Shown one piece after another: positions 42,567-52,459 of a DNA stretch of 64,000 bases. The notes under the pieces were generated by a model. It was not told the origin of the DNA and did no database searches. It saw only the letters and a list, made by a program, of their open reading frames with translations. The DNA is from Cupriavidus sp. YR651 (GTDB lineage: Bacteria; Pseudomonadota; Gammaproteobacteria; Burkholderiales; Burkholderiaceae): positions 124,001 through 188,000 of the forward strand of contig NZ_FMYZ01000002.1 in the NCBI RefSeq assembly GCF_900101625.1. The letters run 5' to 3'. The first letter of the stretch is position 1, and every line of letters begins with the position of its first letter. The translations under genes and the position numbers were made by a program.

Positions 42567-43772
42567 TTACTTGCGCTTGAACCACAGGCGGATGGTGTCC
42601 CACAGGCGGCCGAAGAAACCGGCCTCGGGCACCTCTTCCAGGGCCACCACCGGGAACTCGCCCACCTTGGTGGCGCCATCCATCAACTTGACGGTGCCCA
42701 CCTGCTGGCCCGCGGCGATCGGCGCCAGCAGCAGTTCCTGACGCTCCAGCACCGGCTTGAGACGGCCGCCCGTGCCCTTGGGCACCGTGACGAAGGTCTC
42801 GTTGGCCACGCCGATCTTCACGGTGCCGGACTTGCCCTTGTAGATCTCGGGCGTGGCCAGCACCTGGCCCTTGTCGTACAGGCGCAGCGTGTCGAAGAAC
42901 TGGAAGCCGTAGTTCAGGATCTTGAGGCTTTCCTGCGTGCGCACCTGCTCCGTGGTGGTGCCGATCACGATCGACACCAGGCGGCGCGAACCGTTGGGCA
43001 CGTTGGCCAGCGGACGCTTGGCCGACGAAATCAGGCAGTAGCCGGCGGACTTGGTGTGGCCGGTCTTCACGCCGTCCACGGTCGGGTCGATGTACAGCAG
43101 CCGGTTGCGGTTGGGCTGCTTGATCTTGTTATAGGTGAACTCCTTCTGCGAGTACATGCTGTAGTACTCGGGGAAGTCCTTGATGATGCGCGTGGTCAGC
43201 GTGGCCAGATCCACCGCGGTGGTGTAGTGGTTCGGGTCGGGAATGCCGTCCGTGTTGGTGAAGTGCGTGTTCTTCATGCCCATGCGCTGGGCCTCGCGAT
43301 TCATCATCGCGACGAAGCCTTCCTCGGACCCGCCCACGGCCTCGGCCAGCGCCAGCGCGGCGTCGTTGCCCGACTGGACGATCAGGCCCAGCAGCAGGTC
43401 CTGCACGCTGACCGGCTTGTTCGGCTCGATGAACATGCGGGACTCGTCGCTTTTCACCTTCAGCACCAGTGCGGTAGGCACCACGGTCTGGTCCAGCGTC
43501 AGGCGCTTTTCCTTGAGCGCCTCGAAGGCCAGATAGGCGGTCATCAGCTTGGTCAGCGACGCGGGCTCGATGCGCAGGTCGGCGTTCTGCGACGCCAGGG
43601 CCTGCCCGCTCGTCACGTCGTACAGCATCCAGGACTTGGCGGCCACCTGGGGCGTCGGTACGCCTTGCGCCAGGACGGTGGCGGGGGCGGCGGCAAGCGC
43701 GGTGGCGATCGTCGCGGCGACGGCAACGGGGGCAAGGGCGGACGCGAAACGCGGCGTGGCTCTGTTCAGCAT
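42567..43772 (-). CDS. dacA: D-alanyl-D-alanine carboxypeptidase (PBP5/6 type)
   Basis: This 401-residue penicillin-binding protein trims the terminal D-Ala of peptidoglycan stem peptides in the periplasm. The signal peptide ends ATVLAQG near residue 37. Active-site motifs are Ser72-L-T-Lys75, Ser134-Gly-Asn136 and Lys236-Thr-Gly238. A C-terminal beta domain is followed by the amphipathic membrane anchor GFFGRLWDTIRLWFKRK. The frame stays open upstream, but the ATG at 43772 gives a clean signal peptide. The dacA-ybeD order is conserved across proteobacteria. Confidence 0.96.
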   Translation of the reverse strand: MLNRATPRFASALAPVAVAATIATALAAAPATVLAQGVPTPQVAAKSWMLYDVTSGQALASQNADLRIEPASLTKLMTAYLAFEALKEKRLTLDQTVVPTALVLKVKSDESRMFIEPNKPVSVQDLLLGLIVQSGNDAALALAEAVGGSEEGFVAMMNREAQRMGMKNTHFTNTDGIPDPNHYTTAVDLATLTTRIIKDFPEYYSMYSQKEFTYNKIKQPNRNRLLYIDPTVDGVKTGHTKSAGYCLISSAKRPLANVPNGSRRLVSIVIGTTTEQVRTQESLKILNYGFQFFDTLRLYDKGQVLATPEIYKGKSGTVKIGVANETFVTVPKGTGGRLKPVLERQELLLAPIAAGQQVGTVKLMDGATKVGEFPVVALEEVPEAGFFGRLWDTIRLWFKRK

Positions 43773-43816
43773 GTGTGCGATTTCCAACAAGAAAAGGTTT
43801 GCGCGGACGGGACGGT

Positions 43817-44461
43817 TCACCGGTCCCACGCGTTGACGACGAGCTGCTTGATCAGGTGCAGCTTGCGATGAAAGAAATGATCGGCGCCGGGGATGACGAT
43901 GACCGGCAATTCCTGCGGACGTGCCCAGTCCAGTACGCTGGCCAGCGGCACGGTGTCGTCCTGCTCGCCGTGGATCACGATGGTGTCCGCCGGCACGGTG
44001 GCGACTTCCCAGCGGCTCGCGGCGGTGCCCACCAGCACCAGGCGCTGCGCGGGCGTGCCGGCCTCGGCCAGGCGCCGCGCCACGTGCGTCTGCACGAAGC
44101 TGCCGAACGAGAAACCGCCCAGCGCCAGCGGCAGCGTCGCGGCCTCCGGCGACCACGCGGTCTGCGTGCGCATCCAGTCGATCACCGCCAGCAGGTCGTC
44201 CTGTTCGCCGATGCCCTTGTCATGCTCGCCGGCGGTGCCGCCCACGCCGCGGAAGTTCGGCCGCACCGTGGCGTAGCCCAGCGCAACGAAGGTGCGCGCC
44301 AGCGTCTGCGCCACCTTGTTGTCCTTGGTGCCGGCAAACAGCGGGTGCGGGTGCGCCACGAGCGCCAGCCCGCGCACTGGCGCGTTCTGCGGCAGGTCGA
44401 TGGAGATATCGATGGCGCCGACGGGGCCGGCGATGGTGGTGACCTGGGTGTGCGCGTTCAT
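43817..44461 (-). CDS. Alpha/beta hydrolase of the dienelactone-hydrolase/YfbB-like type
   Basis: This 214-residue serine hydrolase has nucleophile elbow GGFSFGSFV, an HPHPLFAGTKDNKVAQTLA oxyanion block, the acid region HGEQDDTVPL and catalytic His in GADHFFHRKL. The pattern matches a widespread uncharacterised family (COG2945). No lid domain or signal peptide is present. I chose the ATG at 44461 (MNAHTQV). It lies 45 bp upstream of dacA, probably with its own promoter. Substrate unknown. Confidence 0.88.
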   Translation of the reverse strand: MNAHTQVTTIAGPVGAIDISIDLPQNAPVRGLALVAHPHPLFAGTKDNKVAQTLARTFVALGYATVRPNFRGVGGTAGEHDKGIGEQDDLLAVIDWMRTQTAWSPEAATLPLALGGFSFGSFVQTHVARRLAEAGTPAQRLVLVGTAASRWEVATVPADTIVIHGEQDDTVPLASVLDWARPQELPVIVIPGADHFFHRKLHLIKQLVVNAWDR

Positions 44462-44567
44462 GGTGGACAGGCGGGCGTTACGGGCGACTCGGGAAAGCAA
44501 TCGGATGGCGGGACAGCAAGCCGGGACTACAAGCAGGGACTACGAACGGAACAACAAGCGGAACAAC

Positions 44568-44588
44568 AAAAAACCGGGCGGAACCCGG
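44568..44588 (-). terminator. Terminator of the ferredoxin gene
   Basis: On the minus strand CCGGG and CCCGG close a short stem followed by six T residues, 22 bp after the ferredoxin stop. Short direct repeats (GGGACTACAAGCA/GGGACTACGAACG and CGGAACAACAA twice) lie beside it at 44524-44570. Confidence 0.7.
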
Positions 44589-44609
44589 CAGGGCACGACG
44601 GGCTACGGA

Positions 44610-44930
44610 TCAGCGATCCACCATCAGGCGTTCGACGGGCTTGCCGTTCACCAGATGGCTGTCGATGATTTCGTCGATGTCCTGCTCGTCGACGAAGGTG
44701 TACCAGACGGCCTCGGGGTAGACCACGAGCACCGGACCGAGTTCACACCGGTTCAGGCAGCCCGCCTTGTTGATGCGGACGCGGCCTTCGCCGCCGGCAA
44801 TGCCGAGCTCCTTGCAACGTTTCTTGGCGTACTCCTGCAGCGCCTTGGCGTTGTGGTCGGCGCAGCAGGCTTCGCCGTTTTCGCGCTGGTTCAGGCAGAA
44901 GAAGACGTGGTGTTGGTAGTAGCTGGTCAT
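44610..44930 (-). CDS. Thioredoxin-like [2Fe-2S] ferredoxin
   Basis: This 106-residue protein has four conserved cysteines placed as in thioredoxin-fold [2Fe-2S] ferredoxins: the first in HHVFFCLNQRENGEACC and the last pair in KAGCLNRCELGPVLVVYPE. The DIDEIIDSHLVNGKPVERL end matches the family. It would carry electrons in the cytosol; partner unknown. The start gives MTSYYQHHVFF. It diverges from dctA with a 500-bp intergenic region. Confidence 0.9.
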   Translation of the reverse strand: MTSYYQHHVFFCLNQRENGEACCADHNAKALQEYAKKRCKELGIAGGEGRVRINKAGCLNRCELGPVLVVYPEAVWYTFVDEQDIDEIIDSHLVNGKPVERLMVDR

Positions 44931-45088
44931 GCTGGGGCGGACGGGACAAACGGGGCGAACCAGACGGACTCGGGGGACGCGACGCGAACCGGCCCCGAGG
45001 GCACGTTCGGCCGGCGCGGGCCGGGGCGGTGGAACGGAAGCGTGGAATTATACGTGGTCGGACCCCCCATTCCGCCATGCGGAGGTGC

Positions 45089-45104
45089 CCGGATTTCCGG
45101 AATC
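45089..45104. promoter_or_regulatory. Upstream activator site A for dctA
   Basis: CCGGATTTCCGGAATC, identical over 16 bp to the core of site B at 45228-45243. It lies about 225 bp upstream of the sigma-54 -24 element. Confidence 0.6.
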
Positions 45105-45224
45105 TGACCCGCCAGCCGCCCCTCGCGCCCGCCGTCGCCGCGGTGAATGCAACCGCCGGAGCGCCTGATGCGGCACAAATCGCGATGCCGGGCCAGGTTT
45201 GGCGTCCGAAAGTCTGGAGTCGCC

Positions 45225-45243
45225 AATTCCGGATTTCCGGAAT
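45225..45243. promoter_or_regulatory. Upstream activator site B for dctA
   Basis: AATTCCGGATTTCCGGAAT is a palindrome with ATTCCGG and CCGGAAT arms, 72-90 bp upstream of the sigma-54 -24 element. It is the expected kind of binding site for a DctD-type activator. Paired with site A, it suggests two dimers acting through DNA looping. Confidence 0.65.
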
Positions 45244-45314
45244 CCCGGAGCCCCGCGCCGCCAGGGATTTCCCACTTTCCTTGCAAATCAACGATTTGCC
45301 GAGCCCGGCGCCGA

Positions 45315-45330
45315 TGGCACGGCTGTTGCA
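45315..45330 (+). promoter_or_regulatory. Sigma-54 promoter of dctA
   Basis: TGGCACG-N4-TTGCA is an exact match to the -24/-12 consensus, with GG and GC at the required spacing. It lies 99 bp before the dctA ATG. dctD, two genes downstream, encodes a sigma-54 activator with the GAFTGA motif. The same 16 bases recur at 60097. Confidence 0.85.
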
Positions 45331-45428
45331 ATTCGTTACGTCCAGACGCGCCGCATTTCGTGAGGCGTGCGAAGCGGTGCGCCACCCCGAGCGCCCCGGC
45401 ACCGGTCACACACACCGAGGACGACATC

Positions 45429-46721
45429 ATGAGGAAACCCTTCTACAAGATCCTGTATGTGCAGGTACTGTTCGCGATTGCCGTGGGCATCCTGCTAGGC
45501 CATTTCTGGCCCGATACCGGCGTGGAGATGAAGCCGCTGGGCGACGCCTTCATCAAGCTGATCAAGATGATCATCGGCCCGATCATCTTCTGTACCGTGG
45601 TGTCCGGCATTGCCGGCATGCGCGACATGAAGAAGGTGGGCCGCGTGGGCGGCAAGGCGCTGCTCTACTTCGAGATCGTGTCGACCTTCGCGCTGCTGAT
45701 CGGCCTGCTGGCCGCCCATGCGCTCAAGCCGGGCGTGGGCTTCAACATCGATCCGGCGACGCTCGACACCAAGTCGATCTCGCAATACGTGTCGAAGGCG
45801 CATGGCCAAAGCACGGTCGAGTTCTTCATGCACATCATCCCGGACACGATCTTCAGCGCGTTCGCCAATGGCGACATCCTGCAGATCCTGCTGGTCTCGC
45901 TGTTCTTCGGCTCGGCGCTGGCCGTGGTCGGTGAGCGTGCCCGCATCATCCACGACATGGTGGACCAGGTGTCCAAGGTGTTCTTCCACATCGTGCACGT
46001 GATCACCAAGGTCGCCCCGATCGGCGCGTTTGGCGCCATGGCATTCACGATCGGCAAGTACGGCCTGGGTTCGCTGGTTCCGCTGCTCAAGCTGATTGGC
46101 ACGTTCTACTTCACGGCCATCGTGTTCGTGCTGGTGGTGCTGGGCACCGTGGCGCGCATGACCGGCTTCTCGATCATCCGCTTCGTGGCGTACATCAAGG
46201 AAGAGCTGCTGATCGTGCTGGGCACCAGCTCGTCGGAAGCCGCGCTGCCGCACCTGATGGAGAAGATGGAGAAGCTGGGCTGCTCCAAGTCCGTGGTGGG
46301 CCTGGTCGTGCCGACCGGCTACTCGTTCAACCTGGACGGCACCAACATCTACATGACGATGGCGGTGATCTTCATCGCACAGGCCACCGGCATCGAACTG
46401 ACGTTGATGCAGCAGCTGACGATCCTGGCCGTGGCGATGGTGACGTCCAAGGGCGCCAGCGGCGTGACGGGGTCCGGCTTCATCACGCTGGCGGCGACGC
46501 TGGCCGTGGTGCCGACGATCCCGGTGGCCGGCATGGTGCTGATCCTGGGCATCGACCGCTTCATGAGCGAATGCCGCGCGCTGACCAACATCATCGGCAA
46601 CGGCGTGGCCACCGTGGTGGTCTCGGCCTGGGAGCATGAGCTGGACCGCGCACGTCTCGCCCGTGTGCTGCGCGGCGATGTTGACGACACGGTCGAACTC
46701 GCCGACGCCGGCGCACGCTGA
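45429..46721 (+). CDS. dctA: DctA, C4-dicarboxylate/proton symporter
   Basis: This 430-residue inner-membrane transporter of the DAACS family imports succinate, fumarate and malate. The hallmark loop is [18 protein letters not shown] (serine-rich hairpin), followed by [20 protein letters not shown] and the [19 protein letters not shown] substrate region. I chose the ATG at 45429 ([16 protein letters not shown]); a longer open frame would read through the sigma-54 promoter. dctB and dctD follow, giving the complete inducible system. Confidence 0.96.
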   Translation: MRKPFYKILYVQVLFAIAVGILLGHFWPDTGVEMKPLGDAFIKLIKMIIGPIIFCTVVSGIAGMRDMKKVGRVGGKALLYFEIVSTFALLIGLLAAHALKPGVGFNIDPATLDTKSISQYVSKAHGQSTVEFFMHIIPDTIFSAFANGDILQILLVSLFFGSALAVVGERARIIHDMVDQVSKVFFHIVHVITKVAPIGAFGAMAFTIGKYGLGSLVPLLKLIGTFYFTAIVFVLVVLGTVARMTGFSIIRFVAYIKEELLIVLGTSSSEAALPHLMEKMEKLGCSKSVVGLVVPTGYSFNLDGTNIYMTMAVIFIAQATGIELTLMQQLTILAVAMVTSKGASGVTGSGFITLAATLAVVPTIPVAGMVLILGIDRFMSECRALTNIIGNGVATVVVSAWEHELDRARLARVLRGDVDDTVELADAGAR

Positions 46722-46848
46722 CGTGACCGGGGCGGTACCGGCCAGCCCGGCGGCGCCTGCCGCCGGCGCCGTGCCCACGCCGCCCGCCCCGCCCGCCGGC
46801 ATCCCTCGCCAGCGGGTATCATCGGCGCGAGAAACTTCGCGCGTGCCG

Positions 46849-48932
46849 ATGCCTCATTCCGACGATTTCCTTGCCGTGCATGACCCCGCCGCGCCCGGCC
46901 TGGTGCACGCGCCGGGGTCGAGCACGCGCTGGTGGAGCTTTGCCGCCGCGCTGCTGGCCGGGTTGCTGGCGCTCTGCGCGCTGACCTGGCTGGTGTCCGT
47001 GCAGCGCGGCATCGCCGCCCTGCAGCAGTCCGCCGTCATGCGCACGGATCGCTATGCGGCCACGCTGGAATCCACGCTCGACCGTTACGAATTCCTCCCC
47101 GCGCTGATTTCCCTGCATCCGTCCGTCCGCGCGCTGCTGGCCGCGCCAGACGACCCCGCGCGCATCGCGACCGTCAACGACTACCTCGTCGATGTCAACC
47201 GGCGCGCCCGCGCCTCCGCCACCTACGTGATCGCCGCAAACGGCCTGGCGCTGGCCGCGAGCAACCATGGCGAGCCCGGCAGTTTCGTCGGCACCGACTA
47301 CCGTTTCCGGCCGTACTTCCAGATGGCGTCGAGCGGCCAGATCGGTCGTTTCTACGCCATCGGGGTCACCAGCGACGAGCCCGGCTACTACATTGCGCAG
47401 CCGATCGAATCCGGCGGCAAGGTGATCGGCGTCACGGTGGTCAAGCTCAACCTGGAGTGGTTTCAGCGCGCCGGCGCGGGTAGCGCCGAGCCGCTGGTGG
47501 TGTCCGACGATCATGGCGTGATCTTCCTGTCGTCGGTGCCGGCCTGGCAGTACCGCACGCTGCGGCCGCTGCCGGCGGCGCTGCAGGCCGAGCTGCACAA
47601 GACGCGGCAGTATCACGACCGGGACGTCACGCCGCTGCCGCTGCAGCCGCTGGCGTCGCCGGTGACGCGCTGGCTGGCCAACACCACGCTCAACGACGGC
47701 GTGCGGCTGGTGCGCGTCGGCCCGACCGTCGAGCGGCCACGCGCGCCGGATGGCATCGACGGGGAGAGCGGCCGGTTTGGTCTCGACGACGACGGCAGCG
47801 ACCGCTATCTCGAAATCAGCCGCGGCGTAGGCCCGGCCGGCTGGACCATGCTGGTGATGGCTCCGCTGGAGCCGGTGCTGGCCAGTGCGCGCAGTGCCAC
47901 CCTCGGCGCGGCGCTGGCCTATGCCTGCATCTGCCTGTTGCTGTTCAACCTGCGTCAGCGCCGCCAGCGCGCGCGGGACATGCAGTACAGCCGCCAGATG
48001 CTGGAGGCGGCGTACGACGAGCTGGAGCGCCGCGTGGAGGCCCGCACGGCGGACCTGATGGCGATCAACGAACAACTGGAAGGCGAGGTGGCCGAGCGCA
48101 CCCGCACCGAGGGAGAGCTGCGCGCCACGCAGGACGAACTCGTGCAGGCCAGCAAGCTGGCCGCGCTGGGGCAGATGGCCGCCGGCATCACACATGAACT
48201 GAACCAGCCGCTGGCGGCGCTGCGCACGTTTTCTGACAACACGCGTGTGCTGCTGGAACGCGGCCAGCTGGATGCGGCCACCGGCAATCTGTCCGCCATC
48301 GCCGACCTGACCGAGCGCATGGGCAAGATCACCGGGCAGCTCAAGCTGTTTGCGGGCAAGGCCCGGCCGCGCCGCAACGCAGTGCGCATGCGCGCCGCGC
48401 TGGACCACGTGCTGCAATTGATGGCGCCGCGCCTGGATGGGGTGACGGTGGCGGTGCGCGGGCTGGACGTGAATGCGGATGGGGCTGCAGATGGGGCTGC
48501 AGATCGGGCTGCCATCGGGGACGATGTGGCGGTCTGGGCCGATGAACTCAAGCTCGAGCAGGTCTTCCTGAACCTGGTGGGCAACGCGCTCGATGCCATC
48601 GCCGGAGCAGGCACGGAAGGGCGCCCGGCCGGGCGCATCGACATCGTCGTGCAGGCCGGTCCCGACAGCAACACGGTCACGGTGGCCGTGCGCGACAATG
48701 GCGCAGGCATTCCGCCCGACGCGCTGCCGCGGCTGTTCGAACCCTTCTTCACGACGAAGGAGATCGGGCAGGGCCTCGGGCTCGGGCTGGCGATCTCGTC
48801 GTCGATCGTGCGCGAATTCGGCGGCCAGCTGGTCGCCGGCAATGTGGATGGCGGCGGCGCGGAGTTTGTGGTGACATTGCGGCGGGCCTACCAGCCGCCA
48901 CCTGAGGCGCAGGCAATGATGGACGCAGGAAA

Positions 48933-48936
<4 letters not shown>
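46849..48936 (+). CDS. dctB: DctB-type sensor histidine kinase
   Basis: This 695-residue membrane sensor has TM1 at about residues 28-51, a double-Cache periplasmic domain (FVGTDYRFRPYFQMA... YYIAQPI), TM2 at about 345-370, a coiled-coil linker, HisKA with phospho-acceptor His449 (AAGITHELNQPLAALRTF) and HATPase_c (NLVGNALDAI, DNGAGIPP, GLGLAISSSIV). The start is uncertain; a GTG lies two codons earlier. A 12-bp repeat (GATGGGGCTGCA, two and a half copies at 48478) adds an ADGA-type stretch at the front of the ATPase domain. Its stop overlaps dctD by 4 bp. It senses external C4-dicarboxylates. Confidence 0.93.
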
Positions 48937-50267
<1,331 letters not shown>

Positions 50268-50457
50268 GAGGTCGCTTCAAAACGATCCTGGCGTCGTTGC
50301 GCGGCCTGGCCGTACCACTTGTACTGTCTGCGGCCGCACCCTTGCGGGGCGCGTATGCGCTCGCAGGCGCATACCTCTACGCAGGCGGATCGCGCGCGAT
50401 CCGAAACCCCTGCTCCGCCCTAGCCAGGACCGCTGCGCTTCGTTTTGAAGCAACCTC
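50268..50457. repeat. 190-bp inverted-repeat element, copy 3
   Basis: Full-length copy with ends GAGGTCGCTTCAAAA and TTTTGAAGCAACCTC, beginning at the base after the dctD stop codon TAG. It lies between dctD and the ammonia-lyase gene. The internal palindromes differ at a few bases from copy 1 (for example GCGTATGCGC in place of GCGCATGCGC). Confidence 0.9.
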
Positions 50458-50593
50458 CCAAGAGGCACCGATGCATGGCGTCTGCGGCAGCGGCCCGGAC
50501 GCAACACGCGTGCGGACCGGGCTTGGTACACTCAGGCCCCTCGCGCCTGCGCGCGTACCCCTTACCCCACGATTCAAGCCACGGATTCGCCCC

Positions 50594-52210
50594 ATGTCTG
50601 AAGTTTCCCGCTCCGCCATGCACGCCGCCGAGATCGACGGCCATCACCTGACTGCTCCTGCCGTGGTTGCCGTGGCTCGTGGCCGCCGCGCCGCACGCGT
50701 GCCCGGCGCCGTCATGGACAAGGTGGGAGAAGCCCGCGCGCGCTTCGAGCAGGTGGCCGCCGCGAATGTGCCGATCTATGGTGTATCCACCGGATTTGGC
50801 GAACTCGTCCACAACTGGGTCGATATCGAGCACGGCCGGGCGCTGCAGGAAAACCTGCTGCGCAGCCACTGCGCCGGCGTCGGCCCGTTGTTTTCGCGCG
50901 ATGAGGTTCGCGCGATGATGGTGGCGCGCGCCAACGCCCTGTCGCGCGGCTATTCGGCCGTGCGGCCTGTTGTCATCGAGCAACTGCTGAAGTACCTGGA
51001 AGCCGGCATCACGCCGGCCGTGCCGCAGGTGGGGTCACTGGGCGCCAGCGGCGACCTGGCACCGTTGTCGCACGTGGCCATCACGCTGATCGGCGAAGGC
51101 AAGGTGCTGACGGCCGATGGCGGCACGGCGCCGACGGCCGATGTGCTGCGCGAGCATGGCATTGCGCCGATCGCGCTGGCGTACAAGGAAGGCCTGGCGC
51201 TGATCAACGGCACGTCCGCGATGACCGGGGTGTCGTGCCTGTTGCTGGAGACATTGCGCGCGCAGGTCACGCAGGCCGAGATCATCGCCGCGCTGGCGCT
51301 GGAGGGCCTGTCGGCTTCCGCCGATGCCTTCATGACCCACGGCCACGACATCGCCAAGCCGCACCCCGGGCAGATCCGCTCGGCCGCCAACATGCGCGCG
51401 CTGCTGGCCGATTCCGACCGGCTCGCGGGGCATGGCGAACTGTCCGCCGAGATGAAGACGCGTGCCGGTGACGAGAAGAACACCGGCACGGGCGTATTCA
51501 TCCAGAAGGCGTACACGCTGCGTTGCATTCCGCAAGTGCTCGGCGCCGTGCGCGACACGCTGGAACACTGCGCCACCGTAGTCGAGCGCGAGCTCAACTC
51601 GTCGAACGACAACCCGTTGTTCTTCGATGATGGCGCGCTGTTCCACGGCGGCAATTTCCACGGCCAGCAGGTGGCCTTTGCGATGGACTTCCTGGCCATC
51701 GCCGCCACGCAACTGGGCGTGGTGTCGGAGCGCCGCCTGAACCGCCTGCTGAGCCCGCACCTGAACAACCGCCTGCCGGCGTTCCTGGCGGCCGCCAACG
51801 AGGGCCTGTCCTGCGGCTTCGCTGGCGCGCAATACCCGGCGACGGCGCTGATCGCGGAGAACCGCACGATCTGCAGCCCGGCCAGCATCCAGAGCGTGCC
51901 GTCGAACGGCGACAACCAGGACGTGGTGAGCATGGGGCTGATCGCGGCCCGCAACGCGCGCCGCATCCTGGACAACAACCAGTACATCCTGGCCATCGAG
52001 CTGCTGGCCGCGTGTCAGGCCGCCGAACTCGCGGGCGCCGTGGAGCAACTGGCGCCGGCCGGCCGCGCGGTGTTCGGGTTCGTCCGCGAGCGCGTGCCGT
52101 TCCTGGCGATGGACCGCTACATGACCGATGACATCGAATTGGTCGCCGCGCTGCTGCGCGACGGGGCAGTGCTGGATGTCGTCCGCCGCGCCGGCGTTGA
52201 CGTCCACTAG
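50594..52210 (+). CDS. hutH: HutH-like aromatic amino acid ammonia-lyase
   Basis: This 538-residue MIO-dependent lyase has the autocatalytic triad Ala151-Ser152-Gly153 in GSLGASGDLAPLSH. The active-site Tyr62 (YGVSTGFG) and the Ser91-His92 pair (LLRSHCAGVG) are as in histidine ammonia-lyases. At the position where HALs have Glu (QEDHVSM) it has Gln442 (NQDVVSMG), as in phenylalanine and tyrosine lyases. No hutU, hutI or hutC is nearby, so a role outside histidine catabolism is plausible. The ATG at 50594 is used because the longer open frame runs back through the repeat element. TAG lies at the left end of the next repeat. Confidence 0.87.
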   Translation: MSEVSRSAMHAAEIDGHHLTAPAVVAVARGRRAARVPGAVMDKVGEARARFEQVAAANVPIYGVSTGFGELVHNWVDIEHGRALQENLLRSHCAGVGPLFSRDEVRAMMVARANALSRGYSAVRPVVIEQLLKYLEAGITPAVPQVGSLGASGDLAPLSHVAITLIGEGKVLTADGGTAPTADVLREHGIAPIALAYKEGLALINGTSAMTGVSCLLLETLRAQVTQAEIIAALALEGLSASADAFMTHGHDIAKPHPGQIRSAANMRALLADSDRLAGHGELSAEMKTRAGDEKNTGTGVFIQKAYTLRCIPQVLGAVRDTLEHCATVVERELNSSNDNPLFFDDGALFHGGNFHGQQVAFAMDFLAIAATQLGVVSERRLNRLLSPHLNNRLPAFLAAANEGLSCGFAGAQYPATALIAENRTICSPASIQSVPSNGDNQDVVSMGLIAARNARRILDNNQYILAIELLAACQAAELAGAVEQLAPAGRAVFGFVRERVPFLAMDRYMTDDIELVAALLRDGAVLDVVRRAGVDVH

Positions 52211-52399
52211 AGATCGCTTCAAAAAGATCCTGGCGTCGTTGCGCGGCCTTGCCGTACCACTTGTACTGTCTGCGGCCGCACCCTTGCAGGGCGCGCATGC
52301 GCCGGCAGGCGCATGCCGCTACGCAGGCGGATCGCGTGCAATCCGAAACCCCTGCTACGCCCTAGCCAGGACCGCTTCGCTTCATTTTGAAGCGATCTC
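52210..52399. repeat. 190-bp inverted-repeat element, copy 4
   Basis: Full-length copy with perfect 15-bp termini: GAGATCGCTTCAAAA and TTTTGAAGCGATCTC. Both ends differ from copy 1 in a way that restores pairing. Its first base is the last base of the ammonia-lyase stop codon. Confidence 0.92.
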
Positions 52400-52416
52400 T
52401 GATGAGGCACTATCAG

Positions 52417-52442
52417 AGATCCCGGCGTCGTTGCCGGGATCT
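52417..52442. terminator. Strong hairpin between hutH and the helicase gene
   Basis: AGATCCCGGC and GCCGGGATCT form a perfect 10-bp stem with loop GTCGTT. It lies between convergent genes and could stop transcription from either side, although no T-run follows. The sequence resembles the left part of the 190-bp repeat (GATCCTGGCGTCGTTGCGCGG) and may derive from it. Confidence 0.6.
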
Positions 52443-52459
52443 GAACGCGCCGGCTGGCG

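Noticed and set aside
50297..50593. In-frame N-terminal extension of the ammonia lyase
   Set aside because: It is the translation of the repeat element and spacer; the conserved lyase sequence starts after the ATG at 50594.
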